Shown here: in pieces, positions 33,632-42,355 of the stretch
Layout: each line of letters opens with the position of its first letter
Numbering within the stretch: the first letter of the stretch is position 1
Assembly (NCBI GenBank): GCA_934650975.1
Contig: CAKUFW010000002.1
Location: 1-64,000 of the forward strand
Origin: an uncultured Collinsella sp.
Lineage (GTDB): Bacteria > Actinomycetota > Coriobacteriia > Coriobacteriales > Coriobacteriaceae
DNA length: 64,000 nt
Direction: 5' to 3'
Translations under genes and position numbers: made by a program
Notes under the pieces: generated by a model
The model's input: the letters and a program-made list of their open reading frames with translations, nothing else
The model's database searches: none
Told to the model about the DNA's origin: nothing

Positions 33632-33738
33632 TGACGGGTTTCCCAGGTGCCGCAGATTGCCGTGAAAGAGGAGCGAAGCGTACTTAGGTACGTGAGCGAC
33701 GATTGAACGGCAAGGTGCGGTGCCTGGGGAAGCCGTCA
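33632..33738. repeat. 107-bp foldback between amt and glnK
   Basis: Two ~32-base arms pair imperfectly: TGACGGGTTTCCCAGGTGCC... at 33632-33663 and ...GGTGCCTGGGGAAGCCGTCA at 33707-33738. The middle holds GCGTAC-TTAG-GTACGT. The right arm ends on the amt stop codon (33736-33738). A second copy of the left-arm sequence (ACGGGTTTCCCAAGTGCCAC) occurs at about 33561. It may attenuate transcription between amt and glnK. Confidence 0.65.
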
Positions 33739-35013
33739 GTCGAGTCCGGAGAAGGAAGGGTAGGCGCTTTCTCCGTGCTGACTGGCATCCAGACCCAGCG
33801 CCTCTTCAGCCTCGTCCACGCGCAGGCTGCCGTGGAACAGCGCCTTGACCACCGCGGCAATCACCAGGTCGAGCACCAGCACGATAACGACCGTCACCAC
33901 AATGCCCAGAATCTGCGAGACGAGCAGCGACACGTCGCCCGTGTAGAACAGGCCGCCCTTACCGGTCCACGAAAGCTCCGGCACGCAGAACAGGCCCGTG
34001 AGCACGCCGCCCAAAATGCCGCCGATACCGTGGCAGCCAAACGCGTCGAGCGCGTCGTCATAGCCAAACTTGGCCTTGAGATGACTGATAGCCAAGTAGC
34101 AGACGGGCGAGACAATCAGGCCCATGACCAGCGCTGCCCACGGCTCGACAAAGCCCGCGCCGGGCGTAACCACTACCAGGCCCGCAACCAGACCGGTGCT
34201 GGCGCCCACCAGCGTGGGGCGACCGGTGTGCACGCGCTCGACGGCAAGCCACGAGACCATGCCCGCCGCGCTGGCCGTCACGGTGTTGAGGATGGCGAGC
34301 GCCGCCACGGCGTCGGCCTTAAACTCGCTGCCGCCGTTAAAGCCAAACCAGCCAAACCAAAGCAGGCCGGCGCCCAGCGCCACAAACGGCACGTTATGCG
34401 GACGATAGCTCACCATGCCAAAGCCGCGACGACGGCCGAGCATTAAGCAGAGAATCAGGCCGGTAAGACCGGACGAGATGTGCACCACGTCGCCACCGGC
34501 AAAGTCGAGCGCGCCGATAATGTCGCCGATAAAGGAGCCATCGCCGCCCCAAACCATGTGGGCGAGCGGCGCATAGACAACGAGCAGCCAAATGCCCAGG
34601 AAGGCCGTCATGACACCAAACTTAACGCGACCGGCAAGGCTGCCCGTGACGATAGCAGCCGTGATCATGGCAAACGCCATCTGGAAGGCGATGTTGATGA
34701 TCTCCGGGTAGACGGCACCGTCCGACGTGGTACCCTCAGCCGCCTGCAGCACCTGGTCGAGCACCGGCAGACACAGCAGCTGGTCAAAGCCTCCAATAAA
34801 CGGATTGGAACCGTCGCCGCCGTAGGCCAGCGACCAGCCTGCCACAATCCACAGCACGCCCACCAAACCAATGACGCCAAAGCACATGAGCATGGTGTTG
34901 ATGACATTTTTGCGCCTAGACAGGCCGCCGTAGAAAAACGCCAGGCCCGGTGTCATTAAAAACACGAGCATGGTGCAGATGAGCATAAACGTTGTCGATC
35001 CCGTATCGTACAT
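33736..35013 (-). CDS. amt: Ammonium transporter
   Basis: Trimeric Amt/MEP/Rh channel for ammonium uptake. The 425 residues give about eleven membrane segments. Landmarks are FFYGGLSRRKNVINTMLMCF, the DFAGGDVVHISSGLTGL signature with its conserved pore-region Asp, and the twin-histidine regions (VVHISSG, and FGCHGIGGILGGVLTGLF). The C-terminal cytosolic tail is present. Start at 35013 has GGGGGAG upstream; the open frame extends 61 codons further without support. The glnK gene follows, the conserved nitrogen pair. The 198-bp upstream region contains a small CTGGTCTACACCAG hairpin and no gene. Confidence 0.94.
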   Translation of the reverse strand: MYDTGSTTFMLICTMLVFLMTPGLAFFYGGLSRRKNVINTMLMCFGVIGLVGVLWIVAGWSLAYGGDGSNPFIGGFDQLLCLPVLDQVLQAAEGTTSDGAVYPEIINIAFQMAFAMITAAIVTGSLAGRVKFGVMTAFLGIWLLVVYAPLAHMVWGGDGSFIGDIIGALDFAGGDVVHISSGLTGLILCLMLGRRRGFGMVSYRPHNVPFVALGAGLLWFGWFGFNGGSEFKADAVAALAILNTVTASAAGMVSWLAVERVHTGRPTLVGASTGLVAGLVVVTPGAGFVEPWAALVMGLIVSPVCYLAISHLKAKFGYDDALDAFGCHGIGGILGGVLTGLFCVPELSWTGKGGLFYTGDVSLLVSQILGIVVTVVIVLVLDLVIAAVVKALFHGSLRVDEAEEALGLDASQHGESAYPSFSGLD

Positions 35014-35211
35014 TCGCTCCCCCTTGGTCGCATGAACGTTGTCGGCGCTCATGATGGAGCCGAGGGGCAACTGGTGTAGACCAGATACGGCGTTATTAAA
35101 CGCTGCGTTGTCGAATGGAAACGGTGCCGCAATCTTGGAAACGACGCGGCAACGGGCGCGAAACGAACGGGAAATACGCGAGCAAGGAAGCCGCAAACAC
35201 GCCCGTTCCGG

Positions 35212-36231
35212 CTAGCGACGGAACAGCTCGCGGGCTCGATCGCGGAGGTCGGTAGCTCGGATGACGCCCTCGTAGCGATTGATGCGCAGACGCGGGAAGG
35301 CGTTAAAGAAGCGCAGGTCGCGACGGCTGAGTGACACGCTCGGCACCGGACGGCTCATGCGCTTGCCGGCAAGGCGACGACTGAGCGACGGACGCGGCAT
35401 GCTCGGCGCGGCATCGGCAACGCGGCGAGCGGCAAGCGCCAGACCGCGAGCACCATCCGAGATAAACGTCGGCACCGAAGCCTTCTCACGCAGGGCATCG
35501 AGCGCGGCGTCGCCCAACTCTGCCAGCCACGCGTTGACGGCGCGGCTGCGGATATGCGTCTGCGCCACCGAGTCAATCGCCGAATCAGGAATGCGCTCAA
35601 GCATGGAATCCGAGGCATCGGCAAGCGATTCGTTGATGCGGTCGGCAAGGTCGGCGCGCACGCGCTCGAGCTGGTCGGACAGACGGCGCCAGCTCGCCAG
35701 CGAACACATCGCGTCCACGACCATCGCAACGGCAATGGCAAAGGCCGCCAGCCGCACGATCAACACCGGCAGATGGCCAAGCAGCCCCAGCAGCGCCGGC
35801 TCCACCAGGCGACAAATGCACAGGGCACCCAGGCCAAACGCGCAAGCCCAGTACAGGCAGATGCGTCCATGCAGGTTAAACGGCAGGTGAGAATAGTCCC
35901 AAAAGCGAGCGCCCGTTGTTTTTTCGAGCAGCACGCCCACGCTGTATTCGATCACGCTGCACACGAGTGCCGCAGCGACAAACTGGCTCGAGGCGTCCGG
36001 GATCCCGCGCAGCAGCAGCCAGCAGGCGATGCCGCCCGCGCCGTAGATGGGGCAGCACGGTCCCAGCAAAAAGCCGCTGTTGGCAAAGCGTCCGTGGTTG
36101 AGCATGGCGCAGACCGTCGACTCCCATGCCCAGCCGCAAAGCCCGTAGAAGGCAAACGAGAGCACCAGCGCCGAGAGCGGGCAGGCGGCAAGCGTCGCGC
36201 CGTCAAATGCCATGTCGATCGCGGTTCCCAC
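35212..36231 (-). CDS. CmpB-type (PF06541) membrane protein, putative ABC permease
   Basis: The N-terminal ~175 residues hold the 'putative ABC-transporter type IV' domain. Visible signatures are FYGLCGWAWESTV, GFLLGPCCPIYGAGG and FWDYSHLPFNLHGRICLYW, with about five membrane segments. The C-terminal ~160 residues are soluble, basic and partly helical (LERVRADLADRINESLADAS). The transport role is only a database-name guess; function is unproven. The start is GTG at 36231, three bases after the stop of the HD-domain gene, so the two are translated from one mRNA. Confidence 0.82.
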   Translation of the reverse strand: MGTAIDMAFDGATLAACPLSALVLSFAFYGLCGWAWESTVCAMLNHGRFANSGFLLGPCCPIYGAGGIACWLLLRGIPDASSQFVAAALVCSVIEYSVGVLLEKTTGARFWDYSHLPFNLHGRICLYWACAFGLGALCICRLVEPALLGLLGHLPVLIVRLAAFAIAVAMVVDAMCSLASWRRLSDQLERVRADLADRINESLADASDSMLERIPDSAIDSVAQTHIRSRAVNAWLAELGDAALDALREKASVPTFISDGARGLALAARRVADAAPSMPRPSLSRRLAGKRMSRPVPSVSLSRRDLRFFNAFPRLRINRYEGVIRATDLRDRARELFRR

Positions 36232-36234
36232 CGT

Positions 36235-36792
36235 CTACCCTCTCCTCTTGTCGCTCGAATCTTTGCTCGAGCTGTCACTCGAGCCTTCGTTCAAATCGTT
36301 CGCGCCGCCTTTGTGCGGCAGACGGCCGGCAACCGTCTCGCGCAGTGCGCACCACTTATCCGCCATACACACAATCCAGGCTTCGCGACACGTCGGCGGC
36401 ACCGGTACCAGCGGAAACATATGGCGCGCAATGATATTCCGCTCGCGCGGCGTCAGCTCAAAATCTTCCTCGGCACGGGCCAGGGCAAAAAACGGATGCC
36501 GAAACCCGTGCAGGCGATGGCTTGGATCGGGATCATGCCAATCGTAGAGAAAGTAATCGTGCAGCAGAGCCCCACGCAGCAGCGAGGCGCGGTCAACCGA
36601 AACGCCAACACGGTCCAAGCGCTCGGCAAAGGACAGGCTTGCCCGTGCCACCGAGGTCACATGCGCGTACACCGTCACCTCGCCATGCTGGATAAACTCC
36701 CGCGTCAGGTCCAAACGCCCCGCTTGGGCCAGCTGGCGGGCAGCACGGTCGACTTCGCGCGCGATCCTCTCGGCACGAGCGGTTTCGGACAT
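36235..36792 (-). CDS. HD-domain phosphohydrolase
   Basis: A 185-residue protein with an HD-type metal site: YAHVTSVARASLSFAERL, RGALLHDYFLYDWHD, GFRHPFFALARAEEDF, then IIARHMFPLVPVPP and MADKWCALRE. The separate-histidine pattern fits HD/HDIG phosphohydrolases acting on nucleotides or similar. The C-terminus ends in a Ser/Asp/Lys-rich tail with no clear structure. AAGGAGG precedes the ATG. It heads the unit with the CmpB-type gene. The 228-bp gap to the divergent dxs-like gene must hold both promoters; I cannot place them. Confidence 0.85.
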   Translation of the reverse strand: MSETARAERIAREVDRAARQLAQAGRLDLTREFIQHGEVTVYAHVTSVARASLSFAERLDRVGVSVDRASLLRGALLHDYFLYDWHDPDPSHRLHGFRHPFFALARAEEDFELTPRERNIIARHMFPLVPVPPTCREAWIVCMADKWCALRETVAGRLPHKGGANDLNEGSSDSSSKDSSDKRRG

Positions 36793-37020
36793 GCGGCCTC
36801 CTTCCAGCGGCTCTCGACGGCAGGCGACGGCCTGCGCACAATCGATAAAATCATCATGGAACCTACCAGTATGGCATCGGACAAAACGTTTTGCCCCACC
36901 AGTTGGCGAATCACCGCGCCGCCGTCACATATCAAACGCCAAAATGTGCGAGACTGTCTTGTGCAATTGTGCCGGCCGAGGGAGCGCCGGTGCTCGATTC
37001 GCATGGAGTAACCAACAACG

Positions 37021-38802
37021 ATGCTGCTTACGCAAACGACAACGCCCGAGGACGTCAAGGCTCTCGATCGCGCTGAGCTTCCGCTGCTCTGCGGCGAGAT
37101 CCGCCACGCCATCCTCGAAAGCTCCGCCGCCGTCGGCGGACACGTTGCCCCCAACCTGGGTGTCGTTGAGCTCACGGTCGCGCTCCATCGCGTGTTCAAC
37201 TCTCCCACCGACAAGATCGTCTTTGACGTGTCGCACCAGACCTACGCCCACAAGGCGCTGACCGGACGCGCGTATACCTATATCGATCCGAATCGTTTTG
37301 GCGAGGCCTCCGGCTTTGCCAACCCTGATGAGTCCGAGCACGACCTGTTCGCCATGGGCCACACCTCCACGTCAGTGAGCCTGGGCTGCGGCCTGGCGCA
37401 CGCTCGCGACCTGGCGGGCGATACGTACAACGTCATTACCATTATTGGTGACGGCTCGCTTTCGGGCGGCCTGGCGTTTGAGGGCCTCGACAATGCCGCC
37501 GAACTCGATAGCAACCTGATCATCATCGTCAACGATAACGACCAGTCCATCGCCGAGAACCACGGCGGCCTCTACCACAATCTCGCCGAGCTGCGCGCCA
37601 GCAACGGAGCTGCCGAGCGCAATATCTTCCGCGCCATGGGGCTCGACTACCGCTATCTGGATGCCGGTAACGACATACTGGCGCTGGTCGACACGCTGCA
37701 GGAGCTGCGTGATATCGACCACCCCATTGTGCTGCACATCTCGACCGCCAAGGGCAAGGGCTTTGAGCCAGCCCAAAGCGATCCCGAGCGCTGGCATCAC
37801 GTTGGCCCCTTTGACATGGCGACCGGCCGCAAGCTCTGCCCGGGTCATCCGAGCGAACCCGCGCCGCGCACCTATGCCGACATTACGGGCGAGGCCCTGA
37901 GCGCCGCCATCGAGCGCGATCCGCAGGTCGTGGGCATCACGGCCGCCACGCCCTACATCATGGGCTTTACGCCCGAGCTCCGCGCCGCCGCCGGTAAGCA
38001 GTTTGTCGACGTGGGTATTGCCGAAGAGCACGCCGTCACTTTTGCCACCGCACTCGCCCGCTCGGGCGCTAAGCCGGTCTTTGGCGTGTACGGTACGTTT
38101 TTGCAGCGCGCCTACGACGAGCTGTGGCATGACCTGTGTCTCAACGATGCCCCGGCGACGATCCTGGTGTTTGGCGCGTCGATCTTTGGCACCACATCCG
38201 AGACGCACCTCTCGTTCTTTGATATTTCCATGCTGGGCGGACTTCCCAACATGCACTACCTTGCACCTGCCTGCATGGAGGAATATCTGTCCATGCTGAG
38301 CTGGTCGCTCGATCACCGCGAGCATCCCGTGGCGATCCGCGTACCGGGCATTGGCCTGGTAAGCCGCCCCGATCTGGCGCCTGCCAAGGACACCGATTAC
38401 GGCGCCGTTCGTTACAACGTGGTGCGCCAAGGCCGCGACGTGGCCGTGCTCGCGCTTGGCGATTTCTTTGAACTGGGCGAGCGCGTGGCAAACCGCTTGG
38501 CTGCCGAGTACGGCATCGAGGCCACGCTCGTCAACCCGCGCTATGCAACTGAGCTCGACCGTGAGTTCCTCGACAGCCTTGCCGCCGAGCATCGCGTTGT
38601 CGTCACTCTCGAGGACGGCATCTTGGACGGTGGCTGGGGCGAGCGTGTCGCGTGCTACTTGGCCTGCACGCCCGTGCGCACGCGCACCTTCGGCATCGCC
38701 AAGGGCTTCCCCGACCGCTACGACCCCAAAGAGTTGCTCGCCCAGAACGGCATGACGATCGAGAACATGGCCGCAGAGGCCGTAAGACTGCTAAACGAGT
38801 AG
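37021..38802 (+). CDS. dxs: 1-deoxy-D-xylulose-5-phosphate synthase-like protein
   Basis: Thiamine-diphosphate enzyme condensing pyruvate and glyceraldehyde 3-phosphate, entry to the MEP isoprenoid route. The 593 residues contain FDVSHQTYAHKALTGR, GHTSTSVSLGCGLA, the ThDP motif GDGSLSGGLAFEGLDNAAEL...NDND, and the catalytic-Glu region VGIAEEHAVTFATAL. It is shorter than the usual ~620-640 and lacks much of the loop between the ThDP and pyrimidine domains. It may therefore be a divergent paralog rather than the housekeeping enzyme. GGAGTAACC upstream is a modest binding site. A strong terminator follows. Confidence 0.8.
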   Translation: MLLTQTTTPEDVKALDRAELPLLCGEIRHAILESSAAVGGHVAPNLGVVELTVALHRVFNSPTDKIVFDVSHQTYAHKALTGRAYTYIDPNRFGEASGFANPDESEHDLFAMGHTSTSVSLGCGLAHARDLAGDTYNVITIIGDGSLSGGLAFEGLDNAAELDSNLIIIVNDNDQSIAENHGGLYHNLAELRASNGAAERNIFRAMGLDYRYLDAGNDILALVDTLQELRDIDHPIVLHISTAKGKGFEPAQSDPERWHHVGPFDMATGRKLCPGHPSEPAPRTYADITGEALSAAIERDPQVVGITAATPYIMGFTPELRAAAGKQFVDVGIAEEHAVTFATALARSGAKPVFGVYGTFLQRAYDELWHDLCLNDAPATILVFGASIFGTTSETHLSFFDISMLGGLPNMHYLAPACMEEYLSMLSWSLDHREHPVAIRVPGIGLVSRPDLAPAKDTDYGAVRYNVVRQGRDVAVLALGDFFELGERVANRLAAEYGIEATLVNPRYATELDREFLDSLAAEHRVVVTLEDGILDGGWGERVACYLACTPVRTRTFGIAKGFPDRYDPKELLAQNGMTIENMAAEAVRLLNE

Positions 38803-38842
38803 AAAAACCTCCGCAAAGGGAAACGCCCTTGCGGAGGTTTTT
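38803..38842 (+). terminator. Terminator of the dxs-like gene
   Basis: AAAAACCTCCGCAAAGGG / GCCCTTGCGGAGGTTTTT, a strong stem with T-run, directly after the stop codon and readable from both strands. Confidence 0.92.
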
Positions 38843-38855
38843 CGCGACGCAATTA

Positions 38856-39071
38856 TCTTGATCTGTAACATCTAGAGGCAGAATTTGCATCTAGACGTTA
38901 CAGATTGAGACGAGGCGTTTAAGCCCCTGATGTTTATCTCAATCTGTAACAGTTAGGGGCCAAATCCTCGTCTAACCGTTACAGATCGAGACATTCAAAT
39001 TCCCCTGAAGAGAAAATCTCAATCTGTAACAGTTACTCGTCAAAAACGGCTGCAGATGTTACAGATCGAGA
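38856..39071. repeat. Array of three 55-bp palindromic units
   Basis: Units at 38856-38910, 38937-38991 and 39017-39071 are each exactly 55 bp and spaced by 26 and 25 bp. Each unit has conserved 14-base ends (TCTCAATCTGTAAC and GTTACAGATCGAGA, with one or two changes in unit 1). The middles, about 27 bases, differ. The array fills the 3' gap between the convergent dxs-like and alcohol dehydrogenase genes. No coding sequence is present. Confidence 0.85.
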
Positions 39072-39087
39072 CAAAGCAGCAAGGTAG

Positions 39088-40290
39088 TTAGCAATAGCTT
39101 CGCTTGAGGATCTCGACGACGTCGGGGTCGGTTAGGGCGACGGGATCGTGGCCGAACAGGGCGTCGTTGGTCGTTAGGGCATTGTGTGCGAGGGCGGGCA
39201 GCTCTTCGGCGGTAATCCCCCACTCGCTCATGGCAAGATCCGCCACGTGGCACGCCTCCATCAGGCGGGTAAGCTCAATTACAAAATCGTGCGGGTCGCT
39301 TGCCTCGGCATTACCCATCAGGCGTGCCATGTCGATATAACGCTCGGGCGCGGCACCGTGATCGATCATCCACGTGTGGTAGGCGCGCGCGATCATGATG
39401 AGGCCGGCGCCGTGCGGCAGGTCGTGATGATGTGCACTCATACCGTGCTCAAGGCCGTGGCATCCCGCGCAGCCCGAGCACACCATGGCATAGCCGCCGA
39501 GTGTGTTGGCAAAAGCGAGCTCGGCACGCGCATCCAGGTCGTCGCCGCTGTTCACGCATGCAGCCAGCGAAGCCGCGGCGCGTCGAATACCCTCGCGGCA
39601 AACCATGTCACCCATGGGCGTGTTGGTATTGGCGATATAGCACTCAACGTTGTGGAACAGGGCATCGAAACCCTGATAAGCCGTCAAGCGCGCCGGAACG
39701 CTCACCATAAGCTCGGGGTCGACGACCGAAAGCACCGGGAACAGGCGCGGATCGCCCAGGCGCAGCTTCTCGTCATTCTCCTCACAGGAGATCACGCCGC
39801 CCGCGTCGGCCTCCGAGCCGGTGCCGGCCGTCGTGGTCACGCACACCAGCGGCAGCGGGTCGTTGGGGATGGGCAGTCCAAGCGCAGTGCCGCCGTTCAC
39901 AAAGTCCCAGATATCACCAGGGCACTCGTTGCCCTCGGCGTCCGTGTGCGGGTTTGCCGCCACCGCGCAGATGCCCTTGCTGCCGTCCATGACCGAGCCG
40001 CCGCCGAGCGCCAGCACAAAGTCGCAGCCATGGGTGCGCGCCATCCAGCCACCCGCGTTGACGGTTTCGCGCAGCGGGTTGGGCTCAATGCGGTCGAACA
40101 GCTCGTGCACCACGCCGGCGCGATTGAGCTCGGCCTCCACGCGCTGCAGATATCCAAAGCGCTTGACCGAGTTGCCGCCGGTCGTGACGACAAGCGCCTT
40201 GGTACCGGGAAGCTTCTGTGCGCCCAGCTCGCTCAGCTTGCCCGCGCCAAACAGCACCTTAGTCGGCGCGAAGAATGTATAGCCATTCAT
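39088..40290 (-). CDS. Iron-containing alcohol dehydrogenase
   Basis: Cytosolic NAD(P)H-dependent dehydrogenase of the type III family, similar to butanol dehydrogenases. The 400 residues show NAD-binding GGGSVMDGSKGI, TTAGTGSEADAGGVIS, and the metal-binding region with GCHGLEHGMSAHHHDLPHGAGL, which supplies the histidines. The N-terminus MNGYTFFAPTKVLFGAGKL is typical. AGGAG precedes the ATG. A role in fermentative alcohol/aldehyde turnover is likely; substrate is unknown. The stop codon lies 17 bp after the palindrome array. Confidence 0.92.
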   Translation of the reverse strand: MNGYTFFAPTKVLFGAGKLSELGAQKLPGTKALVVTTGGNSVKRFGYLQRVEAELNRAGVVHELFDRIEPNPLRETVNAGGWMARTHGCDFVLALGGGSVMDGSKGICAVAANPHTDAEGNECPGDIWDFVNGGTALGLPIPNDPLPLVCVTTTAGTGSEADAGGVISCEENDEKLRLGDPRLFPVLSVVDPELMVSVPARLTAYQGFDALFHNVECYIANTNTPMGDMVCREGIRRAAASLAACVNSGDDLDARAELAFANTLGGYAMVCSGCAGCHGLEHGMSAHHHDLPHGAGLIMIARAYHTWMIDHGAAPERYIDMARLMGNAEASDPHDFVIELTRLMEACHVADLAMSEWGITAEELPALAHNALTTNDALFGHDPVALTDPDVVEILKRSYC

Positions 40291-40404
40291 GCAACGATCT
40301 CCTCACGTATATATGCGTCGTGTTGCCGCCATTATAGCGACCGCCGTGCGCAGCCGCCCCGGCCGCAAGCTACCGTCCCAACAGCGACAACCGACGTTTG
40401 CCCA

Positions 40405-40446
40405 GATAAAACCTACCAAAATAAACCTGTCCCTTTTTGGCAGGTA
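40405..40446 (+). repeat. CTGTCCC-core hairpin repeat, copy g
   Basis: ACCTACCAAAA / TTTTTGGCAGGT around TAAACCTGTCC, with the upstream GTTTGCCCAGATAAA shared with other copies. It lies between the divergent alcohol dehydrogenase and amino acid ABC genes. Confidence 0.82.
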
Positions 40447-40487
40447 GAATAACCCATAAGGTAAGTATGTTTCTGAGTTATTTCGTG

Positions 40488-40517
40488 TTGACCCTTTTGA
40501 GCGAGATAGGGTATAAC
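40488..40517 (+). promoter_or_regulatory. Promoter of the amino acid ABC operon
   Basis: TTGACC (40488-40493), an 18-bp spacer, then TATAAC (40512-40517), good sigma-70-type boxes 44 bp before the ATG at 40561. Confidence 0.75.
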
Positions 40518-40560
40518 TCTACTCAACCGCTAGGGATTTTATTGAGAAAGGTGTTCTCCC

Positions 40561-41556
40561 ATGAGCAAGAACCTCTCCCAGCAGGTCGTTCTCGACCGCC
40601 GCGGCTTTGTCGCCGCCACCTTCGCAACCGTCGCCGGCCTTGGTCTTGCCGGCTGCTCCGACACCAGCGCCGAGGCCGACAAGGGTTCCGCCGCCGGCTC
40701 TTCCAAGAGCTCCGACGACACCGAGGCTTCCACCACCCTCGACGCCAAGGCATTCGACAAGCTCGTCGACAACGGCCCCAAGGCCGACGACGATGCCATC
40801 GCCGCTAGCACTTGGGCAACTGCCGTCAAGAACGCCGGCGTCTTTAAGATCGGTGGCGTTCAGACCTCCACGCTCTTCTCCCTCCTCAACGAGAAGGATG
40901 GCAAGACCCGCGGCTTCGACGCCGGCATCGCACAGCTCCTGTCCAACTACATCCTGGGCGAGAACAAGGTCGAGATCACCCAGGTGACCTCCGACACGCG
41001 CGAGTCCGTGCTGCAGAACGGCCAGGTCGACGCCGTCTTTGCCACCTACACCATCACCGATGAGCGCAAGAAGCTCGTCTCCTTCGCCGGCCCCTACTAT
41101 TACACGCAGCAGGCCATCCTGGTGCTCGCCGACAACGACGACATCAAGAGCGTCGACGATCTGGCCGACAAGAACGTCGCCGTCCAGTCCGGCTCCAACG
41201 GCCCCGCCATCCTGGAGGAGTTCGCCCCCAAGGCCAGCCAGCAGGAGTTCAAGACCGACGAGGAGGCCCGTCAGGCACTCCAGCAGGGTCGCGTCGACGC
41301 CTATGTCATCGACAACAACATGCAGCAGAGCGCCCTGGTCCGTGAGCCCGGCAAGTACAAGATCGCCGGCAAGCCCTTCGGCAGCAAGGAGCCCTACGGC
41401 ATCGGCCTGCCGCTCGATTCCGACGGCGTCGCCTTCGTCAACGACTTCCTTAAGAAGATCGAGGATGACGGCACCTGGACCGAGCTGTGGCAGATCTGCA
41501 TCGGCGACCGCACGGGCGACACCAACGTTCCTGAGCTGCCCGAGGCCGGCGCCTAA
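40561..41556 (+). CDS. Amino acid ABC transporter substrate-binding lipoprotein
   Basis: Extracellular receptor of a polar amino acid importer (SBP family 3, probably glutamate/glutamine type). The signal has a twin-arginine-like RRGFVAATFATVAG and the lipobox LAGC (Cys37), then a Ser/Asp/Lys linker to ~residue 75. The binding domain includes GFDAGIAQLLSNYI and FAGPYYYTQQAILV. The C-terminus is complete (331 residues). It is the first of a four-gene plus-strand operon. A partial terminator after it may raise its level relative to the membrane parts. Confidence 0.9.
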   Translation: MSKNLSQQVVLDRRGFVAATFATVAGLGLAGCSDTSAEADKGSAAGSSKSSDDTEASTTLDAKAFDKLVDNGPKADDDAIAASTWATAVKNAGVFKIGGVQTSTLFSLLNEKDGKTRGFDAGIAQLLSNYILGENKVEITQVTSDTRESVLQNGQVDAVFATYTITDERKKLVSFAGPYYYTQQAILVLADNDDIKSVDDLADKNVAVQSGSNGPAILEEFAPKASQQEFKTDEEARQALQQGRVDAYVIDNNMQQSALVREPGKYKIAGKPFGSKEPYGIGLPLDSDGVAFVNDFLKKIEDDGTWTELWQICIGDRTGDTNVPELPEAGA

Positions 41557-41645
41557 GCTTGCAAGCTGGGCAACAGCCGCTACGAAACCATACGGAAACG
41601 CACGATGCGCTTTATTGCGCTAAACTGTTTCCTTACTGAGTTGTC

Positions 41646-41678
41646 GGGGCTTCCGTACATACGGGAGCCCCTTTCCTT
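41646..41678 (+). terminator. Intra-operon attenuating terminator
   Basis: GGGGCTTCCGT-ACAT-ACGGGAGCCCC followed by TTTCCTT, between the binding-protein gene and the first permease gene. Confidence 0.75.
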
Positions 41679-41695
41679 ACCGGCGGGAGGTCCGC

Positions 41696-42355
41696 ATGAG
41701 TCTCTCCGAGCTCTGGTCGCTCTATGGCCAGAACTATATCGACGCGCTGTTCGCAACCTGGGGCATGACGCTTGAGTCGTTTGCCATCGCCATGGTGCTA
41801 GCGGTCGCCGTCACCGTGATGCGCGTGTCGCCGCTCAAGCCGCTGCGCGTCTTTGGCGACCTGTATGTCCAGGTCTTCCGTAACATCCCCGGCATCGCGT
41901 TGCTCATCATCGTCGTCTACGCGCTGCCGCCGCTCAAGATCGTGCTGCCCTACCGCACCTGCGTCATCGTCGCCACGGTGCTACTGGGATCGGCCTTTGG
42001 ATCCGAGAACTTTATGAGCGGCATCAACACCGTGGGCGTGGGCCAGGTCGAGGCTGCCCGCTCGCTCGGCATGAACTTCAACCGCATCCTCGCCAAGATC
42101 GTGATTCCGCAGGCGCTGCGCTCGAGTGTGCTGCCCATGACCAACCTCTTTATCGCCGTCATGCTCACCACCGCCCTGGGTAGCCAGGTGCCGTTGCAGC
42201 CGCAGGAACTCACCGGCGTGGTAAGCTACATCAACACGCGCTCGCTCGGTGGTGTCGCCGCGTTCTTTATCTCGGCCCTCGGCTATCTGGGCACGGCTTT
42301 TGTGGTAAGCCACATTGGCAACTACATCGATAAGAAGGTGAGGATCCTCCGATGA
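41696..42355 (+). CDS. Amino acid ABC transporter permease 1
   Basis: Inner membrane subunit of the polar amino acid importer (HisM/GlnP type). The 219 residues have about five membrane segments. The EAA loop for ATPase contact is VEAARSLGMNFNRILAKIVIPQALR. A GGGAGG site lies before the ATG. Its stop overlaps the next gene's ATG (ATGA), so the two permeases are coupled and expected to form a heterodimer. Confidence 0.93.
   Translation: MSLSELWSLYGQNYIDALFATWGMTLESFAIAMVLAVAVTVMRVSPLKPLRVFGDLYVQVFRNIPGIALLIIVVYALPPLKIVLPYRTCVIVATVLLGSAFGSENFMSGINTVGVGQVEAARSLGMNFNRILAKIVIPQALRSSVLPMTNLFIAVMLTTALGSQVPLQPQELTGVVSYINTRSLGGVAAFFISALGYLGTAFVVSHIGNYIDKKVRILR

Noticed and set aside
38856-39071. CRISPR array
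   Set aside because: The constant parts are inverted pairs inside each unit, only three units exist, and there are no cas genes nearby.
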